From Aquilutibacter rugosus (GTDB lineage: Bacteria; Pseudomonadota; Gammaproteobacteria; Xanthomonadales; Xanthomonadaceae), in assembly GCF_036541335.1 (NCBI RefSeq), contig NZ_JAZHBO010000002.1:186001-250000 (forward strand): DNA of 64,000 nucleotides, given 5' to 3'. Numbering within the stretch: position 1 is the first letter of the stretch; each line of letters begins with the position of its first letter. The position numbers and the translations under genes were made by a program. Positions 30,764-39,822 of the stretch are shown here, piece after piece. Under the pieces are notes generated by a model. It did no database searches. It saw nothing but the letters and a program-made list of their open reading frames with translations, and had not been told where the DNA came from.

Positions 30764-32632
30764 ATGGATTATTCGCGTTCTACCTTTTCTATTGACCGGG
30801 CCAAACGGCTGTTTTGGGGCGCATTTGCGCTGATTCTGATCCTCAAGCTGTTTGTGGCCTCGCGCCTGCCGCCGTTTGTGGACGAGGTCTTTTACTGGCA
30901 GGAAGGCCAGCACCCCGCCTTGGCATATTCCGACTTGCCGGGACTGACTGCGTGGCTGAATCGGCTGGGGGTGGAACTGGGCGGCAATCTGGCCATTTCC
31001 ATGCGCTTGCCGTTCCTGCTGGTCGCAGCAGCGGTGCCCTTTTTGGTGATGCGCATCACGCGTCGCGAGATCGGTATCCGCGAGGCCTGGATCGCCGGCA
31101 CTTTTGCACTGCTGCTGCCGCTGGCCGGCACGCTCGGCATCATGGCGCTGCCCGATGTCCTGCTCGCCATCGCCACCTTGCTCTGTGTCGACGCCGGTTC
31201 GCGCCTTCTGCGCAATGTCGATGAGCTGGCCGCACTCGAGCTCGCCGCAGGTCTGATCATTGGTGGCTTGAGTCACTATCGCTTTGCGGCGGTCATCGTG
31301 TTCGGATTCCTGGCGCTGCTGCTGATTCCCGAGGGCCGACGTGCCTTGCGTGACATGCGCGTACTCGTTGCCGTCGCAATGGGTGCCGCCGCCTGGATCC
31401 CGCTGATCTGGTGGAACGTGGATCATGCCGACGCGGGCTTGCGCTTCCAGCTGGTCGATCGTCATCCCTGGTCATTCCATGCCGATGGCATTTCCTTCCT
31501 CGGCATTCAAGGTGCCTTCGTCACGCCACTGCTGTTTATTGCGTTCCTGGCAACGGCTTGGCGTCACCGCAATGATGCCGACCCGCAAAAGCGCTACTTT
31601 GCGCTGCTGGGTGGGCTCGTCATCGTTGGCTTCTTTGTGTTGGGATTCTTTGCCGATACCGAGCGCGTCAGTTTCCATTGGCCGTTGCCGGGTTATCTGG
31701 CACTGCTGCCATTGCTGCCGGGCATGCTCGATGCGATCAAACCGTTCTGGCGCCGCGCGATCTGGATCACATCGTCCATTGGTGTTCTGGTGATGCTGGG
31801 CTATTACGTGGCGGTGTCGGTGCCGCGCATTCGCGAACAGGCCGCCGCCACCAAGATGTACGCCAATAACTTTGCCGGATGGGATTCTTTGGCGGATCAC
31901 GTGCGGACCGAGTTGGCTCATATGCCCAAGGGTTCGCGCATTCTGGCGGATAACTTCAAGATCGGTTCCGAACTCGGGTTTGCGCTGTCCGATCCGAACA
32001 TTCAAGTGCTCGATCACGAACTCAATCGCCGCCACGGCCGTGCGCCGCAATTGGCGATCTGGCGAGTCCTGCAGGTGCGTCCGCAGCTCAGCGCGCAGCA
32101 GCCCTATCTCCTGGTCGTTGGTGCCAGCGATGTGCAGCTCAAGCATCTGCCGCAACGTCTGCACCAGCTGTGCGACATTCTGGGCCCGCTGCCGGCGCCC
32201 ATCGTGCACAACGTCGATCACGGTGCGCAACGCTTCCTGCTGTTCCGTCTGAACGGACCGGCCGGAACGGGGCCGTGCGTGACCCCGGCGATGGCGTGGC
32301 TGGACGCCCCGTTGTCGCGCCAGGTGGTGAGTGCAGGGGAGACCGTGCCGCTCAAAGGTTGGGCCTTTAAGGATGGCGTGGGCCTACGCTCCGTTCAGGT
32401 TTTGTGGAACGGCAAGCCCATGGATGCCCGTGTGACTTACGGGTCGGCCAACCCTTCGCCCAAGGCGCAATGGCCGATTTCCAACGACCCCAATCACCCC
32501 AATGTCGGCTTCGAAGGCCAGTTCCGCGTCCCGCCCGCAGCCCGCAAGGGGACGGCCTGGTTAGGTCTGCGCCTGATCGGAACCGATGGCAGTGTTGAGG
32601 ACTGGTCCGAGCTGCCGCTGCAGGTACGCTAA
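30764..32632 (+). CDS. Membrane glycosyltransferase family 39 (ArnT/PMT-like)
   Basis: A 622-residue protein with about 10-12 membrane helices. The first periplasmic loop holds PPFVDEVFYWQEGQHPALAYSDLP, the acidic motif plus substrate loop of GT39/GT-C enzymes that use polyprenyl-phosphate sugars. The last about 110 residues form a soluble beta domain (LKGWAFKDGVGLRSVQVLWNG) not found in plain ArnT. The start could be ATG 30755 or 30764. Probable role: transfer of a sugar to lipid A, a protein or a surface glycan; the acceptor is unknown. Confidence 0.75.
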   Translation: MDYSRSTFSIDRAKRLFWGAFALILILKLFVASRLPPFVDEVFYWQEGQHPALAYSDLPGLTAWLNRLGVELGGNLAISMRLPFLLVAAAVPFLVMRITRREIGIREAWIAGTFALLLPLAGTLGIMALPDVLLAIATLLCVDAGSRLLRNVDELAALELAAGLIIGGLSHYRFAAVIVFGFLALLLIPEGRRALRDMRVLVAVAMGAAAWIPLIWWNVDHADAGLRFQLVDRHPWSFHADGISFLGIQGAFVTPLLFIAFLATAWRHRNDADPQKRYFALLGGLVIVGFFVLGFFADTERVSFHWPLPGYLALLPLLPGMLDAIKPFWRRAIWITSSIGVLVMLGYYVAVSVPRIREQAAATKMYANNFAGWDSLADHVRTELAHMPKGSRILADNFKIGSELGFALSDPNIQVLDHELNRRHGRAPQLAIWRVLQVRPQLSAQQPYLLVVGASDVQLKHLPQRLHQLCDILGPLPAPIVHNVDHGAQRFLLFRLNGPAGTGPCVTPAMAWLDAPLSRQVVSAGETVPLKGWAFKDGVGLRSVQVLWNGKPMDARVTYGSANPSPKAQWPISNDPNHPNVGFEGQFRVPPAARKGTAWLGLRLIGTDGSVEDWSELPLQVR

Positions 32633-32657
32633 GGCCTGATGCAACTGCCTGATTATT

Positions 32658-32687
32658 TTGACAATTTGCCCCACAGGCAGGTATAAT
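32658..32687 (+). promoter_or_regulatory. Strong promoter of yceD-rpmF-fabH
   Basis: TTGACA (32658-32663), 18-base spacer, TATAAT (32682-32687): both boxes are consensus. The ATG of yceD is 9 bases after the -10 box, leaving almost no 5' leader. Confidence 0.8.
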
Positions 32688-32696
32688 TTCGCTCTT

Positions 32697-33245
32697 ATGT
32701 CCGAGACCATGCCCGTTCACGCCGACTTCGACACTTTCGATGTCCGCAAACTGGTATCGTCACGGCGCCAGTTTGAGGGACAAATCCCTTTGGCGGCGTT
32801 TATACGTTTAAAGGATTTACTGACCACTCCGGACAGTGTCGAGTCGCTCAACGCACCACCTTACATGGTGGATTACCGCGTCGAGTTCGGTACTGACGAG
32901 CTCAAGATTCCCAGCGTAGAGATCACCGTCAAGGCTGAACTGCCGCTGCTGTGCCAACGCACGCTGCTGCCGTTCAACCATCCAGTCGCAATCCGGCAAA
33001 GGCTGGGTCTGCTGCAGGACGAGGCCGATGAGGCCGCCCTGCCGCCGGACTACGAGCCCATGCTGATTCCGGCCGATGGGCGGATCCGTCCGTTAGAGCT
33101 GGTAGAGGACGAGCTGATCATGGCTGTGCCGCTGGTGCCTTACTCGCCGGGTACAGAAATGATGGAACGGGAGTGGAGCCCGCCAGGAGAGGAAACGGCT
33201 GCGGCCAATCCCTTCGCGGCGTTAGGCACTCTTAAAAAGTCCTGA
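32697..33245 (+). CDS. yceD: YceD/DUF177 family protein
   Basis: A 182-residue protein of the DUF177 family, found immediately before rpmF in most bacteria and linked in plants and bacteria to 23S rRNA accumulation. Conserved features: VEITVKAELPLLCQRTLLPF, where the CQR replaces the commoner CxR/C pattern, and ELVEDELIMAVPLVP. ATG 32697 follows the strong promoter directly. Confidence 0.88.
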   Translation: MSETMPVHADFDTFDVRKLVSSRRQFEGQIPLAAFIRLKDLLTTPDSVESLNAPPYMVDYRVEFGTDELKIPSVEITVKAELPLLCQRTLLPFNHPVAIRQRLGLLQDEADEAALPPDYEPMLIPADGRIRPLELVEDELIMAVPLVPYSPGTEMMEREWSPPGEETAAANPFAALGTLKKS

Positions 33246-33315
33246 CATTTTTAGTGGTCCCGCATCGTGCGGTACCGTTTCACGCAACATACGATTTGTT
33301 TTACGGAGCATTACC

Positions 33316-33510
33316 ATGGCAGTTCAAAAGTCCCGCGTCACCCCGTCCAAGCGCGGCATGCGTCGTTCGCACGACTCGCTGTCCGCCAAGCAACTGGCCA
33401 CGGACCCGACCACCGGCGAAACCCACATCCGCCACCACGTCACCGCTGACGGTTTCTACCGCGGCAAGAAGGTCATCGACGTCAAGTCGAAAGTCGTCGA
33501 TTCCGAGTAA
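33316..33510 (+). CDS. rpmF: 50S ribosomal protein L32
   Basis: A 64-residue protein starting MAVQKSRVTPSKRGMRRSHDSL, diagnostic for bL32. GGAG lies upstream of the ATG. The form lacks the four zinc-binding cysteines seen in some bL32 proteins. It sits between yceD and fabH, the usual order, linking ribosome and membrane lipid synthesis. Confidence 0.96.
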   Translation: MAVQKSRVTPSKRGMRRSHDSLSAKQLATDPTTGETHIRHHVTADGFYRGKKVIDVKSKVVDSE

Positions 33511-33525
33511 TCGGGTCGCATCGGC

Positions 33526-34515
33526 ATGACCACTGCGGCGCCGCAGGTGTTTTCGCGGATTGCGGGTACCGGCTCCTATTTGCCGGAACGCGTAGTCACC
33601 AATGATGAACTCGCTCAAACCGTTGAGACGAGTGACGAATGGATCGCGGCCCGCACAGGCATTCGGCAACGGCACATCGCTGCCGAAGGTCAGCTGACTT
33701 CCGACCTCGCGCTAGAGGCCGCTAAACGGGCTCTGGATGCCGCGGGCATGACTGCAGACGAGATCGAACTGATCATCGTCGGCACCACCACGCCCGATGT
33801 CATCTTCCCGTCAACGGCCACTATCGTGCAAGCCAAGCTGGGCATCGCAGGATGTCCGGCTTTCGACGTGAATGCTGCCTGCTCGGGCTTCATTTACGGT
33901 CTGACCGTAGCCGATAAGTTCATCCGCAGCGGTTCCGTGCGCAATGCGCTGGTGATCGGCGCTGAAACGCTGACACGCATGCTCGACTGGACCGACCGCA
34001 CGACGGCGGTTCTGTTCGGCGATGGTGCCGGTGCAGTGGTGCTTAAGGCCGATGCGGAAACCGGCATCCTGTCGACGCACATGCATGCCGATGGCGCCAA
34101 AGGCGATTTGCTGCACAATCCGGTTGGCGTCTCCAAAGGCTTCCTGCCTGCCGAGGATCGCGCCGGTGTTCGCGTAATTATGGCCGGTCACGAGGTGTTT
34201 AAGCATGCCGTCAAGGCGCTGGACAGCGTAGTCGAAGAAGCCCTCGAAGCCAATGGCATCGATCGCCACCAAATCGACTGGCTGATTCCGCACCAGGCCA
34301 ACCTGCGCATTATCGAGGCCACCGCAAAGCGCCTTGAAATGCCGATGGATCACGTCATTGTGACGGTTGATCGTCACGGCAACACGTCCTCGGGTTCGGT
34401 GCCATTGGCACTCGACGAGGCGGTGCGCTCCGGTCGCGTGCAACGTGGCCAACTCCTGCTGCTCGAGGCGTTCGGCGGCGGTTTCACCTGGGGCTCCGCT
34501 TTGATCCGCTATTGA
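33526..34515 (+). CDS. fabH: Beta-ketoacyl-ACP synthase III
   Basis: A 329-residue condensing enzyme that joins acetyl-CoA to malonyl-ACP to start fatty acid synthesis. The catalytic triad is visible: Cys in NAACSGF (Cys 119), His in IPHQANLRI and Asn in HGNTSSGSVP. GGGFTWGS near the end closes the fold. The gene starts 15 bases after rpmF. Confidence 0.96.
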   Translation: MTTAAPQVFSRIAGTGSYLPERVVTNDELAQTVETSDEWIAARTGIRQRHIAAEGQLTSDLALEAAKRALDAAGMTADEIELIIVGTTTPDVIFPSTATIVQAKLGIAGCPAFDVNAACSGFIYGLTVADKFIRSGSVRNALVIGAETLTRMLDWTDRTTAVLFGDGAGAVVLKADAETGILSTHMHADGAKGDLLHNPVGVSKGFLPAEDRAGVRVIMAGHEVFKHAVKALDSVVEEALEANGIDRHQIDWLIPHQANLRIIEATAKRLEMPMDHVIVTVDRHGNTSSGSVPLALDEAVRSGRVQRGQLLLLEAFGGGFTWGSALIRY

Positions 34516-34521
34516 AGCGGA

Positions 34522-34671
34522 AAATGGTAAATGAGAGTTGGTAACTGGTTTGACGCGTTACCGCTAAGGGCAACCAAACGCTATTTCACTCAAAGAACGG
34601 CGCCGGAAGGCGCCGTTTCCATTTTCCATTTCCCAAGCACCATTTTCCATTTCCCAATCTCCATTTACTGC
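34522..34671. repeat. Dispersed A/T-rich repeat, copy B, with 21-base tandem
   Basis: The left arm (TGGTAAATG ... TTGGTAACTGG) aligns with the left arm of copy A near 19.78 kb. The right arm contains two direct 21-base units starting CCATTTTCCATTTCCCAA (34619-34639, 34640-34660) plus a partial third. A terminator hairpin for fabH is embedded. No coding capacity. Confidence 0.6.
34597..34628 (+). terminator. Intrinsic terminator after fabH
   Basis: ACGGCGCC-GGAA-GGCGCCGT followed by a pyrimidine-rich TTCCATTTTCC. Confidence 0.7.
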
Positions 34672-34715
34672 TTCCAAGGTCTATGCTGGACACTCAATCT
34701 CAGAGGAGTGGGTGT

Positions 34716-36089
34716 ATGTACGGTTTTGGACGGGCGGTAAGCCGCATCGTGGGTATCGGCGTGTTGAGTCTGGCGGTGCAGTCGGCCTTCGCGGCGGATC
34801 AATGGGACATTCCCGTTGCCACCAAAAAACTCGATAACGGCCTGACGGTGGTGGTGTCGCCGGATCCGACCTCGCCGGCGGTTGGTGTGAGCGTGGTGTA
34901 TCACGTCGGCATGCGCCTGGAACCGCGCAACCGCACCGGCTTTGCTCACCTGTTTGAGCATTTGATGTTCGAAGGCTCGGCCAACGCGAAAGAGGGGGTG
35001 TTCGATCGCGTGATCACCGGTGGTGGCGGACGCAACAACGGTTCGACACGTCCTGACTTTACGAACTATATCGAAGTGGCGCCCAAGAGCGCGCTTGAAC
35101 CCATTCTGTGGCTCGAAGCCGATCGCATGCGCGGTCTCGACTTCAATCCCGGCACGCTGAAAAACCAGCAGGATGTTGTCAAGGAAGAGATTCGCGTCAA
35201 CGTTAAGAATCAGCCTTACGGCGGTTTCATGTGGATTGATATCGGTCAGCAGGCTTTTCAAAAGTGGGAGAACAACCACGACGGCTACGGTAGTTTCAAG
35301 GATCTTGAAACGGCATCGCTCGATGACGTACGCGAATTCCATCGCCAGTATTACGGTCCGAACAATGCAGTGCTCGCAATTGCCGGCAACCTGACACCCG
35401 CCGAGGGCTTTGCACTGGCACAAAAATATTTCGGCAATATTCCTGCACGTGAAACGCCCAAGGCTTCAGACTTCAGCGAGGGTCTGAACACCGCCGAGAA
35501 GCGTATCCAGCAGCAGGATCCGCTGGCACAGGCTCCGGCCCTGGCTGTTGCATGGAAGATTCCGGAGCGTGGCAGCAAAGACCAGGCACCGTTTGCGGTG
35601 CTGGGTGAACTGTTGGCCGGTAGTGATGCCTCGCGCTTGTATCAGGGCATGGTCAAGGGTCGCGAACAACTGATGACCATGGAATCACTGTACGGTCTCA
35701 CCGATCCGTGGACGTACGATGGCCCGACCTTGTTCACGCTGTTTGCCATCTATAAACCCGGTGTTTCCGCCGATGACGTGCTGAAAGGTGTCGACGAAGA
35801 GATCGCTCGCGTCGTCAAGGATGGCGTGAGTCCCGAGGAACTCGCACGCATTAAAACCTCGATGCTGGCGTCCTGGTACAACGGCAACGAAAACATTCTG
35901 AGCCGCGCCGATACGCTCGCCAAACTGCAGACCTTATGGGGCGATGCCGAAGTCATCAACCGCATCCCGCAATGGGTCGAGGCGGTGACTGCCGCCGATG
36001 TTCAACGTGTCGCGCAAACCTATCTCACCGTCAACAACCGCACCGTGATCGATCGCGTGCCGGCCGCTGCTGCCAAGCAAGGAGAATAA
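34716..36089 (+). CDS. M16 zinc peptidase, catalytic subunit
   Basis: A 457-residue insulinase-family protease. The inverted zinc motif HLFEH with downstream glutamate is intact (HLFEHLMFEG about residue 80). The signal peptide ends at about residue 28 (QSAFA), so it acts in the periplasm or outside. ATG 34716 is chosen for its GAGGAG ribosome binding site and because it starts at the signal peptide. The next gene encodes the partner that lacks the zinc site; two bases separate them. Confidence 0.9.
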   Translation: MYGFGRAVSRIVGIGVLSLAVQSAFAADQWDIPVATKKLDNGLTVVVSPDPTSPAVGVSVVYHVGMRLEPRNRTGFAHLFEHLMFEGSANAKEGVFDRVITGGGGRNNGSTRPDFTNYIEVAPKSALEPILWLEADRMRGLDFNPGTLKNQQDVVKEEIRVNVKNQPYGGFMWIDIGQQAFQKWENNHDGYGSFKDLETASLDDVREFHRQYYGPNNAVLAIAGNLTPAEGFALAQKYFGNIPARETPKASDFSEGLNTAEKRIQQQDPLAQAPALAVAWKIPERGSKDQAPFAVLGELLAGSDASRLYQGMVKGREQLMTMESLYGLTDPWTYDGPTLFTLFAIYKPGVSADDVLKGVDEEIARVVKDGVSPEELARIKTSMLASWYNGNENILSRADTLAKLQTLWGDAEVINRIPQWVEAVTAADVQRVAQTYLTVNNRTVIDRVPAAAAKQGE

Positions 36090-36091
36090 GC

Positions 36092-37507
36092 ATGAAACTG
36101 CAGATCCGTCTGATGGCCGCAGCCATTGCCCTGACGTTGGCAGCCCCCGTGCTCGCTGGCCCCAAAGCCGAATTGCCCAAGGAACTGCCGGCCTATGCGC
36201 CCGACGCCGCAATTCCGAAAATTGACATCGCCAAGCGCACGCTGAGCAACGGCCTCGAAGTGTGGGTCCTGCCGCGCAACGGCATCCCCCGCGTGGATGT
36301 TGCATTGGCCCTGCGTGACGCCGGTTATGCTGCCGATCCCAAAGGCAGCAACGGCTTTGCCTCCATTCTTGCCGGCATGCTGAGCGAAGGCACGACCGTC
36401 CGCGATTCGCGTGCCATTGCCGAACTGTCCCAGGGCCTTGGCGGTGGCGTCTATGCCGGTGCCGGTAACGATGGCCTGACCGTGGGCGGTTATTCGCTGG
36501 CATCCAATGCACCGCAGATGATGGACTTGCTGGCAGAAGTCGTGCGCTCGCCGGCCTTCCCCGAAAACGAGTTGACCTTGGCCAAGGCCAATGCATTGCA
36601 AGCACTCAAGGTGAACGAGGCGCAGCCCAATACGCGTGCAGCGCGCGCCATGCTGGCCGCCACCTTTGGTGATCATCCGTATGCGCGCATAATGCCCACC
36701 GAACAGTCGATTCAATCCGTCACGCGCGCACAATTGTTGAGTGAATATCAGCGTCGCTTCCGTCCGGAGCGTGGCTTGTTGGTGCTGACCGGTAAGCTCA
36801 CGGCCGAGCAGGGCTTCGCCATGGCGGAAAAAGCATTTGGCAGCTGGAAGGGCGTCGGTACGGCAACAGCCGCCACTCCCAAGGCGCCGATGACCGCACC
36901 GGTGACCCGTGCCATCTTGCAGCGCGATGGCAGCGTCCAGTCCGCCATTCTGATCGGCAGGCCGGCTATTGCGGCGACTCATCCGGATTATTTCCCGCTG
37001 GGTTTAGCTAGCGATGTATTGGGCGGTGGCTTCTCAAGTCGCGTTAATCAGAATCTGCGCGAGGACAAGGGCTACACTTACGGCGCTTCCGCAACCGATG
37101 CCGAGTTTGCTGCAGGTGGCCGTGTCCAGGCCGGTGCCAATGTTCGCAATGAGGTGACGGGCGCAGCACTCAAAGAGTTCTTCGGCGAATTTGATCGTCT
37201 CGCAAAGGAACCGGTGCCTGCGGCGGAGCTCAACGACACCAAGCGTTATGTGGCCGGTGGTTTCCTGATTACCAATCAGATGCAGTCGTCCGTGGCGCGC
37301 ACCTTGGCAAACAACTGGCTAGTTGGTCTGCCGATCGAAGCCTTCACGCAATACGTAGACAAGGTTCGTGCGGTCAGCGCCGCGCAAGTGCAGGCGATGG
37401 CTCGCGAATACTGGAAACCCGCCGATATGTCGGTGATTGTGGTGGGTGACAGCAAAGCCGTATCGGATCAACTCAAGCCGTTCGGTGAGTTTGAACAGCG
37501 CAAGTAA
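36092..37507 (+). CDS. M16 peptidase-like partner subunit (no zinc site)
   Basis: A 471-residue M16 homologue with signal peptide (ends PVLA). Where HxxEH should be, the sequence reads FASILAGML, so it has no catalytic zinc. It keeps the C-terminal substrate-binding Arg-Tyr motif (LREDKGYTYGAS). This is the division of labour of bacterial and mitochondrial M16 heterodimers: one subunit cuts, the other holds the substrate. Confidence 0.9.
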   Translation: MKLQIRLMAAAIALTLAAPVLAGPKAELPKELPAYAPDAAIPKIDIAKRTLSNGLEVWVLPRNGIPRVDVALALRDAGYAADPKGSNGFASILAGMLSEGTTVRDSRAIAELSQGLGGGVYAGAGNDGLTVGGYSLASNAPQMMDLLAEVVRSPAFPENELTLAKANALQALKVNEAQPNTRAARAMLAATFGDHPYARIMPTEQSIQSVTRAQLLSEYQRRFRPERGLLVLTGKLTAEQGFAMAEKAFGSWKGVGTATAATPKAPMTAPVTRAILQRDGSVQSAILIGRPAIAATHPDYFPLGLASDVLGGGFSSRVNQNLREDKGYTYGASATDAEFAAGGRVQAGANVRNEVTGAALKEFFGEFDRLAKEPVPAAELNDTKRYVAGGFLITNQMQSSVARTLANNWLVGLPIEAFTQYVDKVRAVSAAQVQAMAREYWKPADMSVIVVGDSKAVSDQLKPFGEFEQRK

Positions 37508-37528
37508 CGTCCGCATCACGCATATCGC

Positions 37529-37557
37529 AAAAGGGCCGGAGCATTCCGGCCCTTTTT
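37529..37557 (+). terminator. Intrinsic terminator after M16 pair
   Basis: AAAAGGGCCGGA-GCAT-TCCGGCCCTTTTT: a perfect stem with a T run. Confidence 0.9.
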
Positions 37558-37659
37558 GTTGGGAGGGCGCTGCGGGCCTGCCATACCGATCGGTACAGAC
37601 AATTTCATAATCCCCGTTTTAGAATGGCGGATTGTGATTATTGATTCCAAAGGTTTCGA

Positions 37660-38613
37660 GTGTCCGATCTGCCCGAGCAGTTAGCATTTGTATTTCCCGG
37701 CCAAGGTTCCCAATCCATGGGCATGCTGGCCGAACTGGCTGCAGCGCAGCCTAGCCTTCGCGCCGCGTTTGACGAGGCCTCGCAAGGCGCCGGTGTGGAC
37801 CTGTGGGATCTGAGCCAGAACAACCCCGACGATCAGTTGAACCGGACGGAGTTCACCCAGCCGGCCTTGCTGGCGGCATCCGTGGGCCTGTATCGGGCTT
37901 GGATCGAGCAGGGCGGTGCCCGACCCGCAGTCCTGTCGGGTCACTCGCTCGGTGAGTACAGTGCTCTGGTTGCTGCCGGTGCCTTGTCATTGGCCGATGG
38001 CGCTGTCTTGGTGCGTAAGCGCGGACAACTGATGCAAGCGGCCTGTCCGGCCGGTACCGGTGGTATGGCTGCGGTTCTGGGCGCCGACGATGATCTCGTG
38101 CGCAAGGCCTGCCGGATCGTTTCGACTGATACGGAAATCGTGGTGCCTGCCAATTTCAACTCGCCCGGTCAGATCGTGATCGGTGGCAGCAAACCGGCAG
38201 TGGATCGTGCGGTGGCATGGCTGCAGGAGCAGGGTATCCGCAAGGTTATTCCGCTGGCGGTTTCGGTGCCGTCGCACACACCGCTGATGGCCGATGCCGC
38301 GCAACAGCTGCGGGCCGAATTCGACAAGATCACGTGGAGCCTGCCAGCCATTCCCGTGATTCAGAACGTCGATGCCTCGGTGCACGATTCCGTGGATTCC
38401 ATCCAGGATGCATTGGTGCGGCAACTCTCCATGCCGGTGCTGTGGACGCATTGCGTACAGGCCATTGCCGCTCGCGGTATTACGCAAGTGATTGAGTGCG
38501 GTCCGGGTAAGGTGCTGGCCGGTCTGATCAAACGGATCGATGGCAATCTGACCGCCACAACTATCAACACGCCGGATTCATTCCTGGCGGCATTGCAGGG
38601 AGATGCCAAATGA
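37660..38613 (+). CDS. fabD: Malonyl-CoA:ACP transacylase
   Basis: A 317-residue enzyme with FVFPGQGSQ at the N-terminus, catalytic Ser in GHSLGEYSAL and the conserved His in VSVPSHTPLM. It loads malonate onto ACP. The start is GTG 37660, with AAGG 7 bases upstream and a possible TAGAAT -10 box at 37620-37625. First gene of fabD-fabG-acpP. Confidence 0.95.
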   Translation: MSDLPEQLAFVFPGQGSQSMGMLAELAAAQPSLRAAFDEASQGAGVDLWDLSQNNPDDQLNRTEFTQPALLAASVGLYRAWIEQGGARPAVLSGHSLGEYSALVAAGALSLADGAVLVRKRGQLMQAACPAGTGGMAAVLGADDDLVRKACRIVSTDTEIVVPANFNSPGQIVIGGSKPAVDRAVAWLQEQGIRKVIPLAVSVPSHTPLMADAAQQLRAEFDKITWSLPAIPVIQNVDASVHDSVDSIQDALVRQLSMPVLWTHCVQAIAARGITQVIECGPGKVLAGLIKRIDGNLTATTINTPDSFLAALQGDAK

Positions 38614-39359
38614 GCCTTACGTTGCAGGGCGAAATCGCACTGGTTACCGGTGCTAGCCGCGGCATTGGTGCTGCCATCGCCGATACGCTGGCTGCGCAGG
38701 GCGCGACGGTTTACGGTACAGCCACGTCGCAAAGTGGCGCCGATGCCATTACTGCCCGCTTTAAAGCCAACGGTGTGCAAGGCGAGGGTCGCGTGCTGGA
38801 TGTGGGCGACGGCCCTGCCATCGAAGCGCTGATTGATGAAATCAATAAGGCCAGCGGCGGGATCTCGATCCTGGTCAACAATGCCGGTATCACGCGCGAC
38901 AACTTACTGTTGCGTATGAAAGACGAGGACTGGCAGGCCATTCTCGATACCAACCTCACCAGCGTTTACCGCTCCAGCAAGGCCGTCATGCGCACCATGA
39001 TGAAGGCGCGCAAAGGTCGCATTATCAATATCGCTTCGGTGATTGGTGTGACCGGTAATGCAGGTCAGTCGAACTATGCCGCGGCTAAGGCCGGCATCAT
39101 TGCCTTCAGCAAATCGCTGGCTAAAGAGATCGGCTCGCGCGGCGTGACTGTTAACGTGGTGGCACCGGGCTTTATTGCGACAGACATGACCAAGGATCTG
39201 CCCGAGGACAACCGCAAGGCGATGGAAGAAACCATTGCTCTGGGGCGCCTAGGCGAGCCGGCGGATATTGCCAACGCCGTTGCGTTTCTGGCCTCGCCGG
39301 CCGCGTCGTACATTACCGGTGAGACCCTGCATGTCAATGGCGGCATGTACATGTCCTAA
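38610..39359 (+). CDS. fabG: 3-oxoacyl-ACP reductase
   Basis: A 249-residue short-chain dehydrogenase: cofactor loop TGASRGIGAAIA, NNAGITRDNLLLRM, catalytic Ser and the YxxxK pair in SNYAAAKAG. It reduces 3-oxoacyl-ACP with NADPH. It overlaps fabD by ATGA. Confidence 0.95.
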   Translation: MSLTLQGEIALVTGASRGIGAAIADTLAAQGATVYGTATSQSGADAITARFKANGVQGEGRVLDVGDGPAIEALIDEINKASGGISILVNNAGITRDNLLLRMKDEDWQAILDTNLTSVYRSSKAVMRTMMKARKGRIINIASVIGVTGNAGQSNYAAAKAGIIAFSKSLAKEIGSRGVTVNVVAPGFIATDMTKDLPEDNRKAMEETIALGRLGEPADIANAVAFLASPAASYITGETLHVNGGMYMS

Positions 39360-39486
39360 CGAATTCCTAACGTAGTTAGGGTTCAATGGATTCAAACGAA
39401 CGTTTCAATCCGGTGTGTGTAGCGAACTTGCCGGATTCCTTTAGACTATTCGCTGAAACATCCCATTTCGGGAGGAGAGAGAAAAC

Positions 39487-39726
39487 ATGAGCACTATCGA
39501 AGAACGCGTCAAGAAGATCGTCGTCGACCAACTGGGTGTCAAGGAAGAAGAAGTGACCAACACCGCTTCGTTTGTTGATGACCTGGGCGCCGACTCGCTG
39601 GATACCGTTGAACTGGTTATGGCCCTCGAAGAAGAATTCGAATGCGAAATCCCTGACGAAGAAGCCGAAAAGATCACTTCGGTGCAGGGCGCCATTGATT
39701 ACATCAACGCACACGTCAAGTCGTAA
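39487..39726 (+). CDS. acpP: Acyl carrier protein
   Basis: A 79-residue acidic protein. The phosphopantetheine attachment serine lies in GADSLDTVELVMALE. GGAGGAG precedes the ATG, a near-perfect ribosome binding site fitting its high abundance. The 127-base gap after fabG leaves room for its own promoter. Confidence 0.97.
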   Translation: MSTIEERVKKIVVDQLGVKEEEVTNTASFVDDLGADSLDTVELVMALEEEFECEIPDEEAEKITSVQGAIDYINAHVKS

Positions 39727-39746
39727 GAGCTTTGATGCTGTTCAAG

Positions 39747-39777
39747 TCGGGGCCGCGCTTTGCGGCCCCGATTGTTT
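39747..39777 (+). terminator. Terminator after acpP
   Basis: TCGGGGCCGC-5-GCGGCCCCGA followed by TTGTTTG. Confidence 0.8.
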
Positions 39778-39822
39778 GTGCCTGCGGTAAAATCTGTCTG
39801 TAAGGAAACCTCGGAGTTCTGT

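Noticed and set aside
34619..34671. A possible CRISPR array from the 21-base direct repeats.
   Set aside because: The units are directly adjacent with no unique spacers, only two and a half copies, and no cas genes are present.
39364..39385. CCTAAC-GTA-GTTAGG between fabG and acpP resembles an integron core pair.
   Set aside because: The arms are only 3 bases apart, there are no inner paired boxes, no cassette is next to it, and the surroundings are core fatty-acid genes; probably chance or a small hairpin.
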